DNA from: Pseudomonadota bacterium
Lineage (GTDB): Bacteria; Pseudomonadota; Alphaproteobacteria; Rhizobiales; Xanthobacteraceae
Assembly (NCBI GenBank): GCA_023451825.1
Contig: JAEXYA010000032.1
Coordinates: 62,001 to 126,000 of the forward strand
Length of the DNA: 64,000 nt
Direction of reading: 5' to 3'
How positions within the stretch are numbered: the first letter of the stretch is position 1; every line of letters starts with the position of its first letter. Shown piece by piece: positions 42,476 through 52,582 of this stretch. The position numbers were made by a program, and so were the translations under genes. The notes beneath the pieces are model-generated. The model was not told where the DNA came from. It worked only from the letters and a program-made list of their open reading frames with translations, and did not search any database.

Positions 42476-43676
42476 ATTTGCGCGAAGACACGCGCAGCAT
42501 GTTTCGCATGCCGCCGACGTCAGTCATCCGGATGATGGCGCAAGAAATTTGAATGACGCGCAAAGCCTATGAAATGAGGCATCGATGCGCTTCACGACGT
42601 GTCGCGTGAAAGACACGCACGGAACGCGTGACGTGAAAGCGATGTCAACGCACGGACTCTGCCTGCGCCTGCTTGATTCTAAAAAAGCAAGCGCATTGCA
42701 ATGCCGAAGCTAACTCCGCGCGCAAGGTTACCCTGAGTCAGCGCACAGAAAAAATCGCGTCTTGATAATCACTTATCCACATAGCGAGCGCGAGCAGTTT
42801 GATTCCGCCGACACCGCCGCCGCTTTCGTAAATGAAATATGAATTTCTTTTTTCGGCTCACCGAATTTGCAACGTCACTGTCACAATGGGATTCAGTGCG
42901 CAGATTCAAAATCTTGTCGATATGTTTGAAAAACGGACCGACAAATTAGAACCTGCAAGTGCGGCTTTCGCGAAGCAGCGAAAAAATGATTCCGTTGCGG
43001 GAAATGGGCCGTGCTGTATTTCTAAATCATTCGCAGCGCCCCGCCGTTCTTGAGATCAGAGCGATTTCGGAACGAGGGCAGCCAGAAGATCAGCGACGGT
43101 CCGAAGGTTTGGCGATGCTTTCCAAGTCTCAAGCGAGTTGCAGCTCATAGCAATATGAGAGCGGTCGTTCTGTGTCGAAATTTCTCGGGCATCCATGATG
43201 GGTGCCTTGAAAAGAAATACGAAGCAGAGATCGTGCACTGGCAAGACGAGGGGATCGTCCTGTGAAGAGGCGGGCTGAAAGACAATGCGCCCCTGAACGT
43301 TTTGCCACGTTGAGCGTTGCGCACTGACTTTGGACCAGATCGAAACTGACACCTTGCCGCGATGACCGCGGCGAGTGGGGGAGCTTTTATGCGCACATTC
43401 ATGATCACACGGCATTCTTCTTTGCGATCAGCGTTCGGCTCCGAGACGTCCGTTTCCATCTCCTCCCGCCCTCCTTTGCGCGCCACTGACAGAGCACTCA
43501 GTACGCACTGATCTCACCCGGCATTTCTTTCCGACACTGTTGATCCGCAGACGGCGTAACTGCCGAACGGCGGAGCTGTGTCCGAGAGCGGCCGCGCGAG
43601 ATCACCGCGCGCTTTAGCGTGCACGCTCATGGGCGCTTGCGCTCGACCACCACTTTTGAATTGAGAAGTTAAAACG
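42476..43676. other. Long non-coding gap upstream of dnaA
   Basis: About 1.2 kb without a convincing gene, bounded by the rpsT terminator and the dnaA start. Frames of up to 119 codons on either strand lack ribosome sites, have a composition unlike the neighbours and overlap each other. The left half is AT-richer and contains the DnaA box and GANTC cluster listed separately; the right half (43,050-43,600) shows no motif I can name. It must contain the dnaA promoter. Confidence 0.7.
42655..42992. other. Candidate oriC / dnaA control region: DnaA box plus seven GANTC sites
   Basis: A perfect DnaA box TTATCCACA lies at 42773-42781. GANTC, the CcrM methylation site of alphaproteobacteria, occurs at 42655, 42675, 42735, 42801, 42890, 42903 and 42988: seven in 338 bases, where about 1.3 would be expected by chance at even base composition. 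An AT-rich run follows the box (42828-42857). These are usual traits of a replication origin or of cell-cycle control of dnaA. Only one perfect DnaA box was found, so the origin call is not proven. Confidence 0.55.
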
Positions 43677-45107
43677 ATGTCGAACATGGAACAGGATCAC
43701 TGGACTCGCGTGAAGGGCCGTCTGCGGTCGAGCGTTGGAGAAGATGTGTTCTCGAGCTGGTTCGCTCGTATGGATCTTGAAGCCGTGCAGGACGAATCCG
43801 TGCACCTCTCGGTTCCGACCCGCTTCCTGAAGAGCTGGATTCAGGCCCATTATGCCGAGCGCGTGCTCGATGCCTGGCGCGCCGAAATGCCCAAAGTGTC
43901 GCGCGTCGATCTCACGGTGCGCTCTGCCATGCGCAATGTCGCGCCGGCCAAGGAAGTCACCGCACCGGTCGAAACGCGCCGCGTCGAGCCCGCCGGCAAT
44001 CGCCCTGCCGCAGACATCCGCAGCAATGCGACCGCACCGGTCTCTGCCAGCCATGAAGCGCTCGGCGGCTCGCCGCTCGATCCGCGCCTGACCTTTGCCA
44101 GCTTCGTGCTCGGCCGCGCCAACACCCTCGCGCATGCCGCCGCGCGCCAGGTCGCCGAAGGCCGCCGCGGCGATGCCGTGATGTTCAACCCGCTCTACAT
44201 CCATGCCGGCGTCGGCCTCGGCAAGACGCATCTGCTGCAGGCCGTGACATGGGCCGGCAATTCGAATCCCGAGCGCAAGGTGCTCTATCTCACCGCCGAA
44301 AAATTCATGTACGGCTTCGTCGCCGCGCTGAAGACGCAGACGGCGCTCGCCTTCAAGGAAGCACTGCGCGGCATCGACGTGCTGGTGATCGACGATCTCC
44401 AGTTCTTGCAGGGCAAGACGACCCAAGCCGAATTCTGCCACACGCTGAATGCGCTGATCGATGCCGGTCGCCAGGTGGTGATCGCCGCCGATCGTCCGCC
44501 GTCGGACCTCGAAAGTCTCGACGAGCGCATGCGCTCGCGCCTCGCCGGTGGTCTCGTGGTGGAGATGGGCACGCTCGGCGAAGAGCTGCGCCTCGGCATT
44601 CTGAAGTCGCGCGTCGCTGCGGCTCGCGTGCACCATGCGAGCTTCGACGTTCCGGAGCCGGTGCTGGACTATCTCGCCCGCACCATTACCCATAACGGCC
44701 GCGATCTCGAAGGCGCGATCAACCGTCTGCTCGCTCACTCGAAGCTGAACGCCACCGCGGTGACGTTGGAAATGGCCGAGCGCGAAGTGCGCGATCTCGT
44801 GCGCCCGATGGAGCCGAAGCGCATCAAGATCGAGGACATCCAGCGCGTCGTCGCACGGCAGTACAATGTCAGCCGCTCGGACCTGTTGTCCTCGCGCCGC
44901 ACCGCCAATGTGGTTCGCCCGCGCCAGGTGGCGATGTATCTCGCCAAGACGCTGACCCTGCGCTCGCTGCCGGAAATCGGCCGTCGCTTCGGTGGCCGCG
45001 ATCACACCACGGTTCTCCATGCCGTGCGAAAAATCGAGGCGCTGGTCGGCAAGGACAACACCTTGCAGGACGAGGTGGAGAGCCTGAAGCGGCAATTGGC
45101 GGAGTAA
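43677..45107 (+). CDS. dnaA: Chromosomal replication initiator DnaA
   Basis: A 476-residue protein. Domain I starts MSNMEQDHWTRVKGRLRSSV; the AAA+ domain has Walker A 'YIHAGVGLGKTHLLQAVTWA' (about residue 180) and Walker B 'GIDVLVIDDLQFLQGKTTQ'; the C-terminal DNA-binding domain has 'IGRRFGGRDHTTVLHAVRKI'. It opens oriC. The start is chosen by homology of domain I; an ATG three codons later is possible, and the upstream ribosome site is weak. A 515-codon antisense frame over the gene is a shadow. dnaN is not adjacent, since a toxin-antitoxin pair intervenes. Confidence 0.98.
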   Translation: MSNMEQDHWTRVKGRLRSSVGEDVFSSWFARMDLEAVQDESVHLSVPTRFLKSWIQAHYAERVLDAWRAEMPKVSRVDLTVRSAMRNVAPAKEVTAPVETRRVEPAGNRPAADIRSNATAPVSASHEALGGSPLDPRLTFASFVLGRANTLAHAAARQVAEGRRGDAVMFNPLYIHAGVGLGKTHLLQAVTWAGNSNPERKVLYLTAEKFMYGFVAALKTQTALAFKEALRGIDVLVIDDLQFLQGKTTQAEFCHTLNALIDAGRQVVIAADRPPSDLESLDERMRSRLAGGLVVEMGTLGEELRLGILKSRVAAARVHHASFDVPEPVLDYLARTITHNGRDLEGAINRLLAHSKLNATAVTLEMAEREVRDLVRPMEPKRIKIEDIQRVVARQYNVSRSDLLSSRRTANVVRPRQVAMYLAKTLTLRSLPEIGRRFGGRDHTTVLHAVRKIEALVGKDNTLQDEVESLKRQLAE

Positions 45108-45114
45108 GATTGAG

Positions 45115-45209
45115 CCGTAGGGCGGGTGAGGCGCAGCCGTAACCCGCCGACGGAGTTTCAATTATGGAATCGGCCGGCGGATTACGCTTCGCTCATCCGC
45201 CCTACGGCC
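45115..45209. repeat. Composite inverted repeat, left flank of the MntA/HepT module
   Basis: CCGTAGGGCGGGTGAGGCGC with AACCCGCCG on the left, mirrored by CGGCGGATTACGCTTCGCTC and ATCCGCCCTACGG on the right. It is the same family as 35545-35637 and starts 7 bases after the dnaA stop. Confidence 0.85.
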
Positions 45210-45233
45210 GGTCGCCGCCGTAATTGCAGCGTA

Positions 45234-45587
45234 TTACCGATGTTCCTTCATCGCATCACGTGCCGCGGCGACTGTCTTGGGGATCGCCTCGACTGCTGTG
45301 CGCCACAGGATATCGAGCTGGATGGCATAGTAGCCGTGGCTTAGCTTGTTTCTGGCCCGATAGGCCTGGCTGAGCTTGAGATCCGGGTATGCCCGATCGA
45401 GCAGTGGCGCCTGTCGACTGATTTCTTTCGCTGCCAACCCGATCGATTCAATGCATTTCGACACGGCGTCCTGGGTTTTCGCATCGGCAGCGAAGTCCTG
45501 GAACGTCATGCCGGCGATGTGGCTCGCCAATCGTTCGCCCCAAGCAACAATATCGGCCAGCCATTCATCAAGCTGGCGCGCGTTCAT
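45234..45587 (-). CDS. hepT: HepT-type toxin (HEPN ribonuclease)
   Basis: A 117-residue protein with the HEPN signature RX4HXY exactly present as RNKLSHGY (about residues 79-86). In studied HepT/MntA pairs this Arg-His motif gives RNase activity and the Tyr is blocked by AMP groups that the MntA antitoxin adds. The gene overlaps mntA by 4 bases and is second in the operon, opposite in direction to dnaA and dnaN. The older family name is DUF86. Toxicity is inferred from the family. Confidence 0.88.
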   Translation of the reverse strand: MNARQLDEWLADIVAWGERLASHIAGMTFQDFAADAKTQDAVSKCIESIGLAAKEISRQAPLLDRAYPDLKLSQAYRARNKLSHGYYAIQLDILWRTAVEAIPKTVAAARDAMKEHR

Positions 45588-45898
45588 GTCATGCGCGCAA
45601 ATGTATCAAGCGGGATCATGTCGCGTTCAGCCCGCATGGCAACGTCCGGCGCGAGAAAGCCAACGGTCAGCAGCTCGACCTTGCAGCTCAGCAGCCGCTC
45701 GATCGCCATCTCGGCTTCTGCGAGATCGAACAGGGTGGTGCCTGACGGGACGTCCACGAGAATGTCGAGATCGCTGTTGGATGAATCATCCCGACGCGCC
45801 ACGGAGCCGAACAAACGCGGATTGGTCATCCCCGCCCGATTGAGGATCGCACCGACTTCCGGCAGGTGCGTGGCAAGCGAAATCGAAGGTTTCGTCAT
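45584..45898 (-). CDS. mntA: MntA-type nucleotidyltransferase antitoxin
   Basis: A 104-residue minimal nucleotidyltransferase. The motif GSX10DXD is exact: GSVARRDDSSNSDLD (about residues 29-43), followed by 'ILVDVPSGTTLFDLAEAEMA'. In the known system MntA transfers AMP from ATP to the HepT tyrosine. The ATG at 45898 (MTKPSISLATHLPE) is chosen because residues before it in the longer frame come from the flanking repeat. First gene of the pair, with a 4-base overlap onto hepT. Confidence 0.88.
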   Translation of the reverse strand: MTKPSISLATHLPEVGAILNRAGMTNPRLFGSVARRDDSSNSDLDILVDVPSGTTLFDLAEAEMAIERLLSCKVELLTVGFLAPDVAMRAERDMIPLDTFARMT

Positions 45899-45969
45899 TG
45901 GATCTGCCGCCTTGATCGTGTCACCCGAGGGTAGAGACAGAGCCCCCGATCCGCAAGCAGGCGCGCGGA

Positions 45970-46059
45970 ATCGTAGGATGGGTTGAGCGTCTTCGCGAAA
46001 ACCCATAACGGCCGGACGCTGGTGGTGATGGGTTTTAGCAGCGCTCAACCCATCCTACG
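45970..46059. repeat. Composite inverted repeat, right flank of the MntA/HepT module
   Basis: CGTAGGATGGGTTGAGCG and CGCTCAACCCATCCTACG form perfect inverted ends of 18 bases; inside are AACCCATAACGG and a similar inverted inner copy (GATGGGTTTTAGCAG). This 337-base gap between mntA and dnaN contains the element and the dnaN promoter region. Confidence 0.85.
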
Positions 46060-46235
46060 GGCCATGGCCTGTGGCGCGATCGATCACGACAGCCATGTGA
46101 CCAATATCATGGGGAGCTGCACAGCAATTCATCCCCAAAACGCTTGCGCTTTCCGCCCTTTACCGTCACCTTGCGGTCCCCGCGGCGCCCTTCCGGCTGC
46201 CAGGAAACTCCATCGGAACATCGGGCGGATTTGTT

Positions 46236-47354
46236 ATGAAGGTCACCGTCGAACGCGCGCAGCTCCTGAAGTCGCTCAGCCACGTGCATCGCGTGGTCGA
46301 GCGCCGGAATACGATTCCGATCCTCGGCAATGTGCTGATCCGTGCCGAAAACGCCCAGCTCTCGCTGAAGGCCACCGACCTCGATCTCGAAGTGACGGAA
46401 ACCCTGGCTGCCGAAACCGGCACCGCCGGCTCCACCACTGTGCCGGCGCACATGTTCTACGACATCGTCCGCAAACTGCCGGACGGCTCGCAGATCGTGC
46501 TGGAAGCCGATGGTGATCGCTCGGTGATGGCGATCCGCGCCGGCCGTTCGCGCTTCACGCTGCAGACGCTGCCGGAGAACGACTTCCCGGATCTCGCCGC
46601 AGGCGAAATGACGCACTCCTTCTCGCTGCCGGCCGCTGACATCAAGCGCCTGATCGACCGCACCCAATTCGCGATCTCGACGGAAGAAACCCGGTACTAC
46701 CTGAACGGCATCTATCTCCATGCCGCCGGCACCGCCGCTGCCGCGACCCTGCGCGGCGTCGCCACTGATGGCCATCGCCTGGCGCAGATCGACCTCAAGC
46801 AGCCCAAGGGCGCCGAGGGCATGCCGGGCGTCATCGTGCCGCGCAAGACCGTGGGCGAAGTGCAGCGCCTGATCGAGGACACCGAAGCCGAAATCACGGT
46901 CGAACTGTCCCAGGGCAAGATCCGCTTCACCCTCGGCAATGTGGTGCTGACCTCGAAGCTGATCGACGGCACCTTCCCGGATTATGGCCGCGTGATCCCG
47001 CAGAACAACGACAAGGAACTGGTGATCGACAAGGTCGATTTCGAGAAGGCGGTGGACCGCGTCTCGACCATCTCCAGCGAACGCGGCCGCGCCGTGAAGC
47101 TGGCACTGTCGGCCGGGAAGCTGGTGCTGTCGGTGACCAATCCGGACTCGGGCAGCGCAACGGAAGAACTCGAAGTTGAGTATGCGTCGGACGCGCTCGA
47201 TATCGGCTTCAACTCGCGCTACCTGCTGGACATTGCCGCACAGATCGAAGGCGAGGTTGCCGTGCTGCGTCTCGCCGACCCCGGCTCGCCCACGCTGGTG
47301 CAGGACAAGGACAACAAAGGCGCGTTGTATGTGCTGATGCCAATGCGGGTGTGA
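46236..47354 (+). CDS. dnaN: DNA polymerase III sliding clamp (beta subunit)
   Basis: A 372-residue clamp: 'MKVTVERAQLLKSLSHVHRV', 'VVERRNTIPILGNVLIRAEN', 'DLDLEVTETLAAETGTAGST' and the C-terminal 'YVLMPMRV'. A dimer encircles DNA and holds the polymerase. It is 1,128 bases after dnaA, with the toxin-antitoxin module between, so it probably depends on its own promoter within 45,899-46,235. The 421-codon antisense frame is a shadow. Confidence 0.98.
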   Translation: MKVTVERAQLLKSLSHVHRVVERRNTIPILGNVLIRAENAQLSLKATDLDLEVTETLAAETGTAGSTTVPAHMFYDIVRKLPDGSQIVLEADGDRSVMAIRAGRSRFTLQTLPENDFPDLAAGEMTHSFSLPAADIKRLIDRTQFAISTEETRYYLNGIYLHAAGTAAAATLRGVATDGHRLAQIDLKQPKGAEGMPGVIVPRKTVGEVQRLIEDTEAEITVELSQGKIRFTLGNVVLTSKLIDGTFPDYGRVIPQNNDKELVIDKVDFEKAVDRVSTISSERGRAVKLALSAGKLVLSVTNPDSGSATEELEVEYASDALDIGFNSRYLLDIAAQIEGEVAVLRLADPGSPTLVQDKDNKGALYVLMPMRV

Positions 47355-47372
47355 TTTCGGCCGCAAGCGCAA

Positions 47373-47494
47373 CTGTCATCGCCCGGCAAGCGCGCAATTG
47401 CGCGCCAGGACCGGGCGACCCAGTAAACTCAGACGACCCCGGCGAAGCGTCGGAGCCAGGGTCTACTGGATCCCCGCTTTTGCGGGGATGACAG
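47373..47494. repeat. Composite inverted repeat (TGTCATC...CCAGTA type), dnaN-recF gap
   Basis: Starts CTGTCATCGCCCGGCAAGCG and ends CGGGGATGACAG, with inner ends CCCAGTAAAC and TCTACTGGATCC, the same ends as 33774-33876. The two arms carry different inner hairpins (CGCGCAATTGCGCG left, CCCCGCTTTTGCGGGG right), so the copy looks mosaic. Confidence 0.8.
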
Positions 47495-47524
47495 CAGAGT
47501 TTGCAGGGACTAGCAGAGTCCCCC

Positions 47525-48661
47525 ATGACCGCCTCCCGTATCCATCGCCTGTCGCTGACCAATTTCCGCTCCTATCGCACCGCGTCGCTGGAGACATCCG
47601 CCGACATGGTCGCGCTGGTCGGGCCAAACGGCGCCGGCAAGACCAATTGCATCGAGGCGATCTCGTTTCTCTCCCCCGGCCGCGGTTTGCGCCGCGCCAC
47701 GCTGGAGGATGTCGCCAATAACGAAGGCGACGGCTCCTGGGCGGTCTCCGCCACCGTCGAGGGAGAGGTCGGCCTCGCCACGCTTGGCACCGGCATCGAT
47801 CCGCCGATGGAGGGGGCGTCCATCTCGCGCCGTTGCCGCATCGACCGCGAGCCGGTCGGCTCCGCCGCAGCGTTTGGCGACCACCTGCGGATGGTGTGGC
47901 TGACCCCGGCGATGGACCAGCTCTTCATGGGCGCGGCATCCGAGCGCCGACGGTTCTTCGATCGTCTGGTGCTGGCCATCGACAAGGACCACAATGGCCG
48001 CGTTTCCGCGCTGGAACGCAGCCTGCGATCGCGCAACCGGCTGCTCGAAAACCGCAGCAGCGACAGCCACTGGCTCGATGCCGTGGAACGCGAGACGGCC
48101 GAACTGGCCGTGGCGGTCGCCGCGATGCGCAGCGAGACGGTCACCCGCCTTGGCGCCATGCTGCATGCCCGCGGCCAATCTTCCGCATTCCCGTCCGCGA
48201 TCATCGCCTTGGACGGCTGGATGGAACAGGCACTAGCCAGCGAACCGGCAACTGCCGTCGAGGATCGCTATCGCGCCATCCTGCGCGACAACCGCCCACG
48301 CGATGCCGCTGCCGGTCGCACTTTGGACGGGCCTCACCTGACCGATCTGCAGGTGATCTACGCACCAAAGACCATGCCGGCGCGCGATGCCTCGACCGGC
48401 GAACAGAAAGCGCTCCTGATCGGCCTGATCCTCGCCCATGCCACGCTGGTGGCCGAGATGACCGGCATTACGCCATTGCTGCTCCTTGACGAGATCGTCG
48501 CGCATCTCGATCCCGATCGTCGCAGATCGCTGTTCGGCGAACTTTCGACGCTGGGGGCGCAGGTCTGGATGACCGGCGCGGACCCAGCGGCTTTTGCCGA
48601 TCTCGGCGCGTTGGGGGAATTGTTCGACGTGGTGCAGGGGAAGATTTCGCGCAGGACTTGA
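47525..48661 (+). CDS. recF: DNA repair/replication protein RecF
   Basis: About 378 residues starting MTASRIHRLSLTNFRSYRTA, the RecF N-terminus, with Walker A 'ALVGPNGAGKTNCIEAISFL', signature 'ARDASTGEQKALLIGLILAH' and Walker B 'LLLLDEIVAHLDPDRRRSLF'. It loads RecA at gaps and is commonly placed between dnaN and gyrB. The ATG at 47525 is preferred over the frame start 8 codons upstream, because of the conserved N-terminus. Confidence 0.97.
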   Translation: MTASRIHRLSLTNFRSYRTASLETSADMVALVGPNGAGKTNCIEAISFLSPGRGLRRATLEDVANNEGDGSWAVSATVEGEVGLATLGTGIDPPMEGASISRRCRIDREPVGSAAAFGDHLRMVWLTPAMDQLFMGAASERRRFFDRLVLAIDKDHNGRVSALERSLRSRNRLLENRSSDSHWLDAVERETAELAVAVAAMRSETVTRLGAMLHARGQSSAFPSAIIALDGWMEQALASEPATAVEDRYRAILRDNRPRDAAAGRTLDGPHLTDLQVIYAPKTMPARDASTGEQKALLIGLILAHATLVAEMTGITPLLLLDEIVAHLDPDRRRSLFGELSTLGAQVWMTGADPAAFADLGALGELFDVVQGKISRRT

Positions 48662-48666
48662 TGTCG

Positions 48667-48755
48667 TGGCCCGGATGAAGCGCAGCGTCATCCGGGGACC
48701 GGAGCGTCTGTCGAAACGCGGTTTCCCGGGTTGCGCTTCGCTCCATCCAGGTGAC
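48667..48755. repeat. Composite inverted repeat (GCCCGGATGAAGCGCAGCG type)
   Basis: GTGGCCCGGATGAAGCGCAG with TCATCCGGGGACC on the left and CCCGGGTTGCGCTTCGCTCC with ATCCAGG on the right; same family as 37725-37815. It fills the first part of the 284-base recF-gyrB gap; the rest should hold the gyrB promoter. Confidence 0.8.
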
Positions 48756-48945
48756 GAAATCAGCGCCTGAATCGCCCCGCAAAAACAGCCTTCGACCGGC
48801 TTGAAAAGCCGCCAAAAAATCTCATTTATTCAATAGCTTGCAGCGCATGACTTTGCGCTAGTTTCAGTGCCCGTTTCATGGCACAAATGGCATCGATTCA
48901 GACGACCTTTCCCGCGCTGATTCGGCACATCTTCGAAGGCATTCC

Positions 48946-51387
<2,442 letters not shown>

Positions 51388-51414
51388 GCGAGACAAGCCG
51401 GATTAGAGATGTAA

Positions 51415-51449
51415 AAACGCCCGCTTCATCTTTGATGAAGCGGGCGTTT
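51415..51449 (+). terminator. Rho-independent terminator of gyrB
   Basis: A perfect 16-base stem AAACGCCCGCTTCATC / GATGAAGCGGGCGTTT with loop TTT, followed by CTGTTTGC; 27 bases after the stop. It may also serve the convergent receptor gene. Confidence 0.92.
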
Positions 51450-51468
51450 CTGTTTGCTGATTGGCGGT

Positions 51469-52449
51469 TTAGTTCGGAATCTTCGCCTTCGCCTTGGTCA
51501 CGATGCTCTGCATCCGCGCCGATTCCTTGCCGATAAATGCGCCGAACTCTTCGGGCTTATCGGCAATCACCGTCAGGCCGAGGCCTTCGAGGCGCGACTT
51601 CACGGTCGGATCATGCAGCGCGTCCACGATGGCCTTGTTGAGTTTCTCGACAATGTCCTTCGGCGTTGCCGCCGGCGCGACGAAACCGTACCAGATGCCC
51701 GCGAGAAGATCCGGCGCACCGGCCTCAGGCGACGACGGGACGTTCGGCAGCTCTTTCTTTCGCTCGGGCGCCGTGACCACGATCGGCTTCAGCGCACCGC
51801 TCTGGGCCTGCTGAACCACATTCGAGAAATTGTCGCAGATCATGTTGACGCGACCGCCAAGCAGATCCTGGATCGCCGGCGCCGGCCCCTGATAGGGGAT
51901 ATGCGTGATGTCGATGCCTTCGAGCACCTTCAGCGTTTCGCCGCAAAGATGGCTGGTGCTGCCATTGCCGGCCGACGCGAAAGTCAGCTTGCCCGGCTCG
52001 GCCTTCGCCAGCGCAATCAGCTCTTTGAGATTGTTGGCCTTCACCGAGGGATCGACAACGATCATATTCGGCGTCGAGGCCGCATTGGCGATCGGCGTGA
52101 AGACCTTTGCCGGATCGTAAGCCGGCTTTTCATAGATCCACTGATTGATCGCGAGCACGCCGGTGGTGCCGAGCAGGATCGTATAGCCATCGGCCGGCGC
52201 AGAGGCGACACGCACCGCACCGATCGTGCCATTGGCGCCACCACGATTTTCGATCACGACGGTCACGCCACCGAGCGACTTGGAGATCAACGGCGCCAGC
52301 AATCGCGGAATCGAATCGCTGGTGCTGCCGGCCGGGAACGGCACCACGATGGTGATGGGCTTCTCAGGATAGTTGTTCGCCTGAGCGCCGGCGGCTGCGA
52401 GAGTGAGCGGCGATAGCAGGGCCGCCACAACGAGTGTCTTCAGTTTCAT
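51469..52449 (-). CDS. Bug-family solute receptor (TTT transporter type)
   Basis: A 326-residue receptor with a signal peptide (MKLKTLVVAALLSPLTLAAA, cleavage near AQA) and Bug motifs 'YPEKPITIVVPFPAGSTSDS', 'VVIENRGGANGTIGAVRVAS', 'THIPYQGPAPAIQDLLGGRV' and 'LPNVPSSPEAGAPDLLAGIW'. It lies 133 bases after the FAD monooxygenase gene on the same strand, so the two may share a substrate and a transcript. Confidence 0.9.
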   Translation of the reverse strand: MKLKTLVVAALLSPLTLAAAGAQANNYPEKPITIVVPFPAGSTSDSIPRLLAPLISKSLGGVTVVIENRGGANGTIGAVRVASAPADGYTILLGTTGVLAINQWIYEKPAYDPAKVFTPIANAASTPNMIVVDPSVKANNLKELIALAKAEPGKLTFASAGNGSTSHLCGETLKVLEGIDITHIPYQGPAPAIQDLLGGRVNMICDNFSNVVQQAQSGALKPIVVTAPERKKELPNVPSSPEAGAPDLLAGIWYGFVAPAATPKDIVEKLNKAIVDALHDPTVKSRLEGLGLTVIADKPEEFGAFIGKESARMQSIVTKAKAKIPN

Positions 52450-52582
52450 CGATCAATCCTTGCTTCGCATTCTGAACATCGCATCGGTTTCGAGAACCAC
52501 GTCCCTGGTGCCGTTCCTCACGCAGTCCTTGTCCAGCCGGCGGTCGCATGCCGCCGATCATCGTCTCAAAAACAATCGGCGA

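Noticed and set aside
43056..43486. Two overlapping minus-strand frames (119 and 113 codons) in the rpsT-dnaA gap
   Set aside because: They overlap each other, lack ribosome sites and recognisable features; treated as non-coding.
43614..45161. 515-codon minus-strand frame over dnaA
   Set aside because: Shadow of dnaA third-position GC; the protein has no recognisable motif and is very rich in Arg, His and Ala.
46107..47372. 421-codon minus-strand frame over dnaN
   Set aside because: Shadow of dnaN, low-complexity Arg/Gly/Gln product, no ribosome site.
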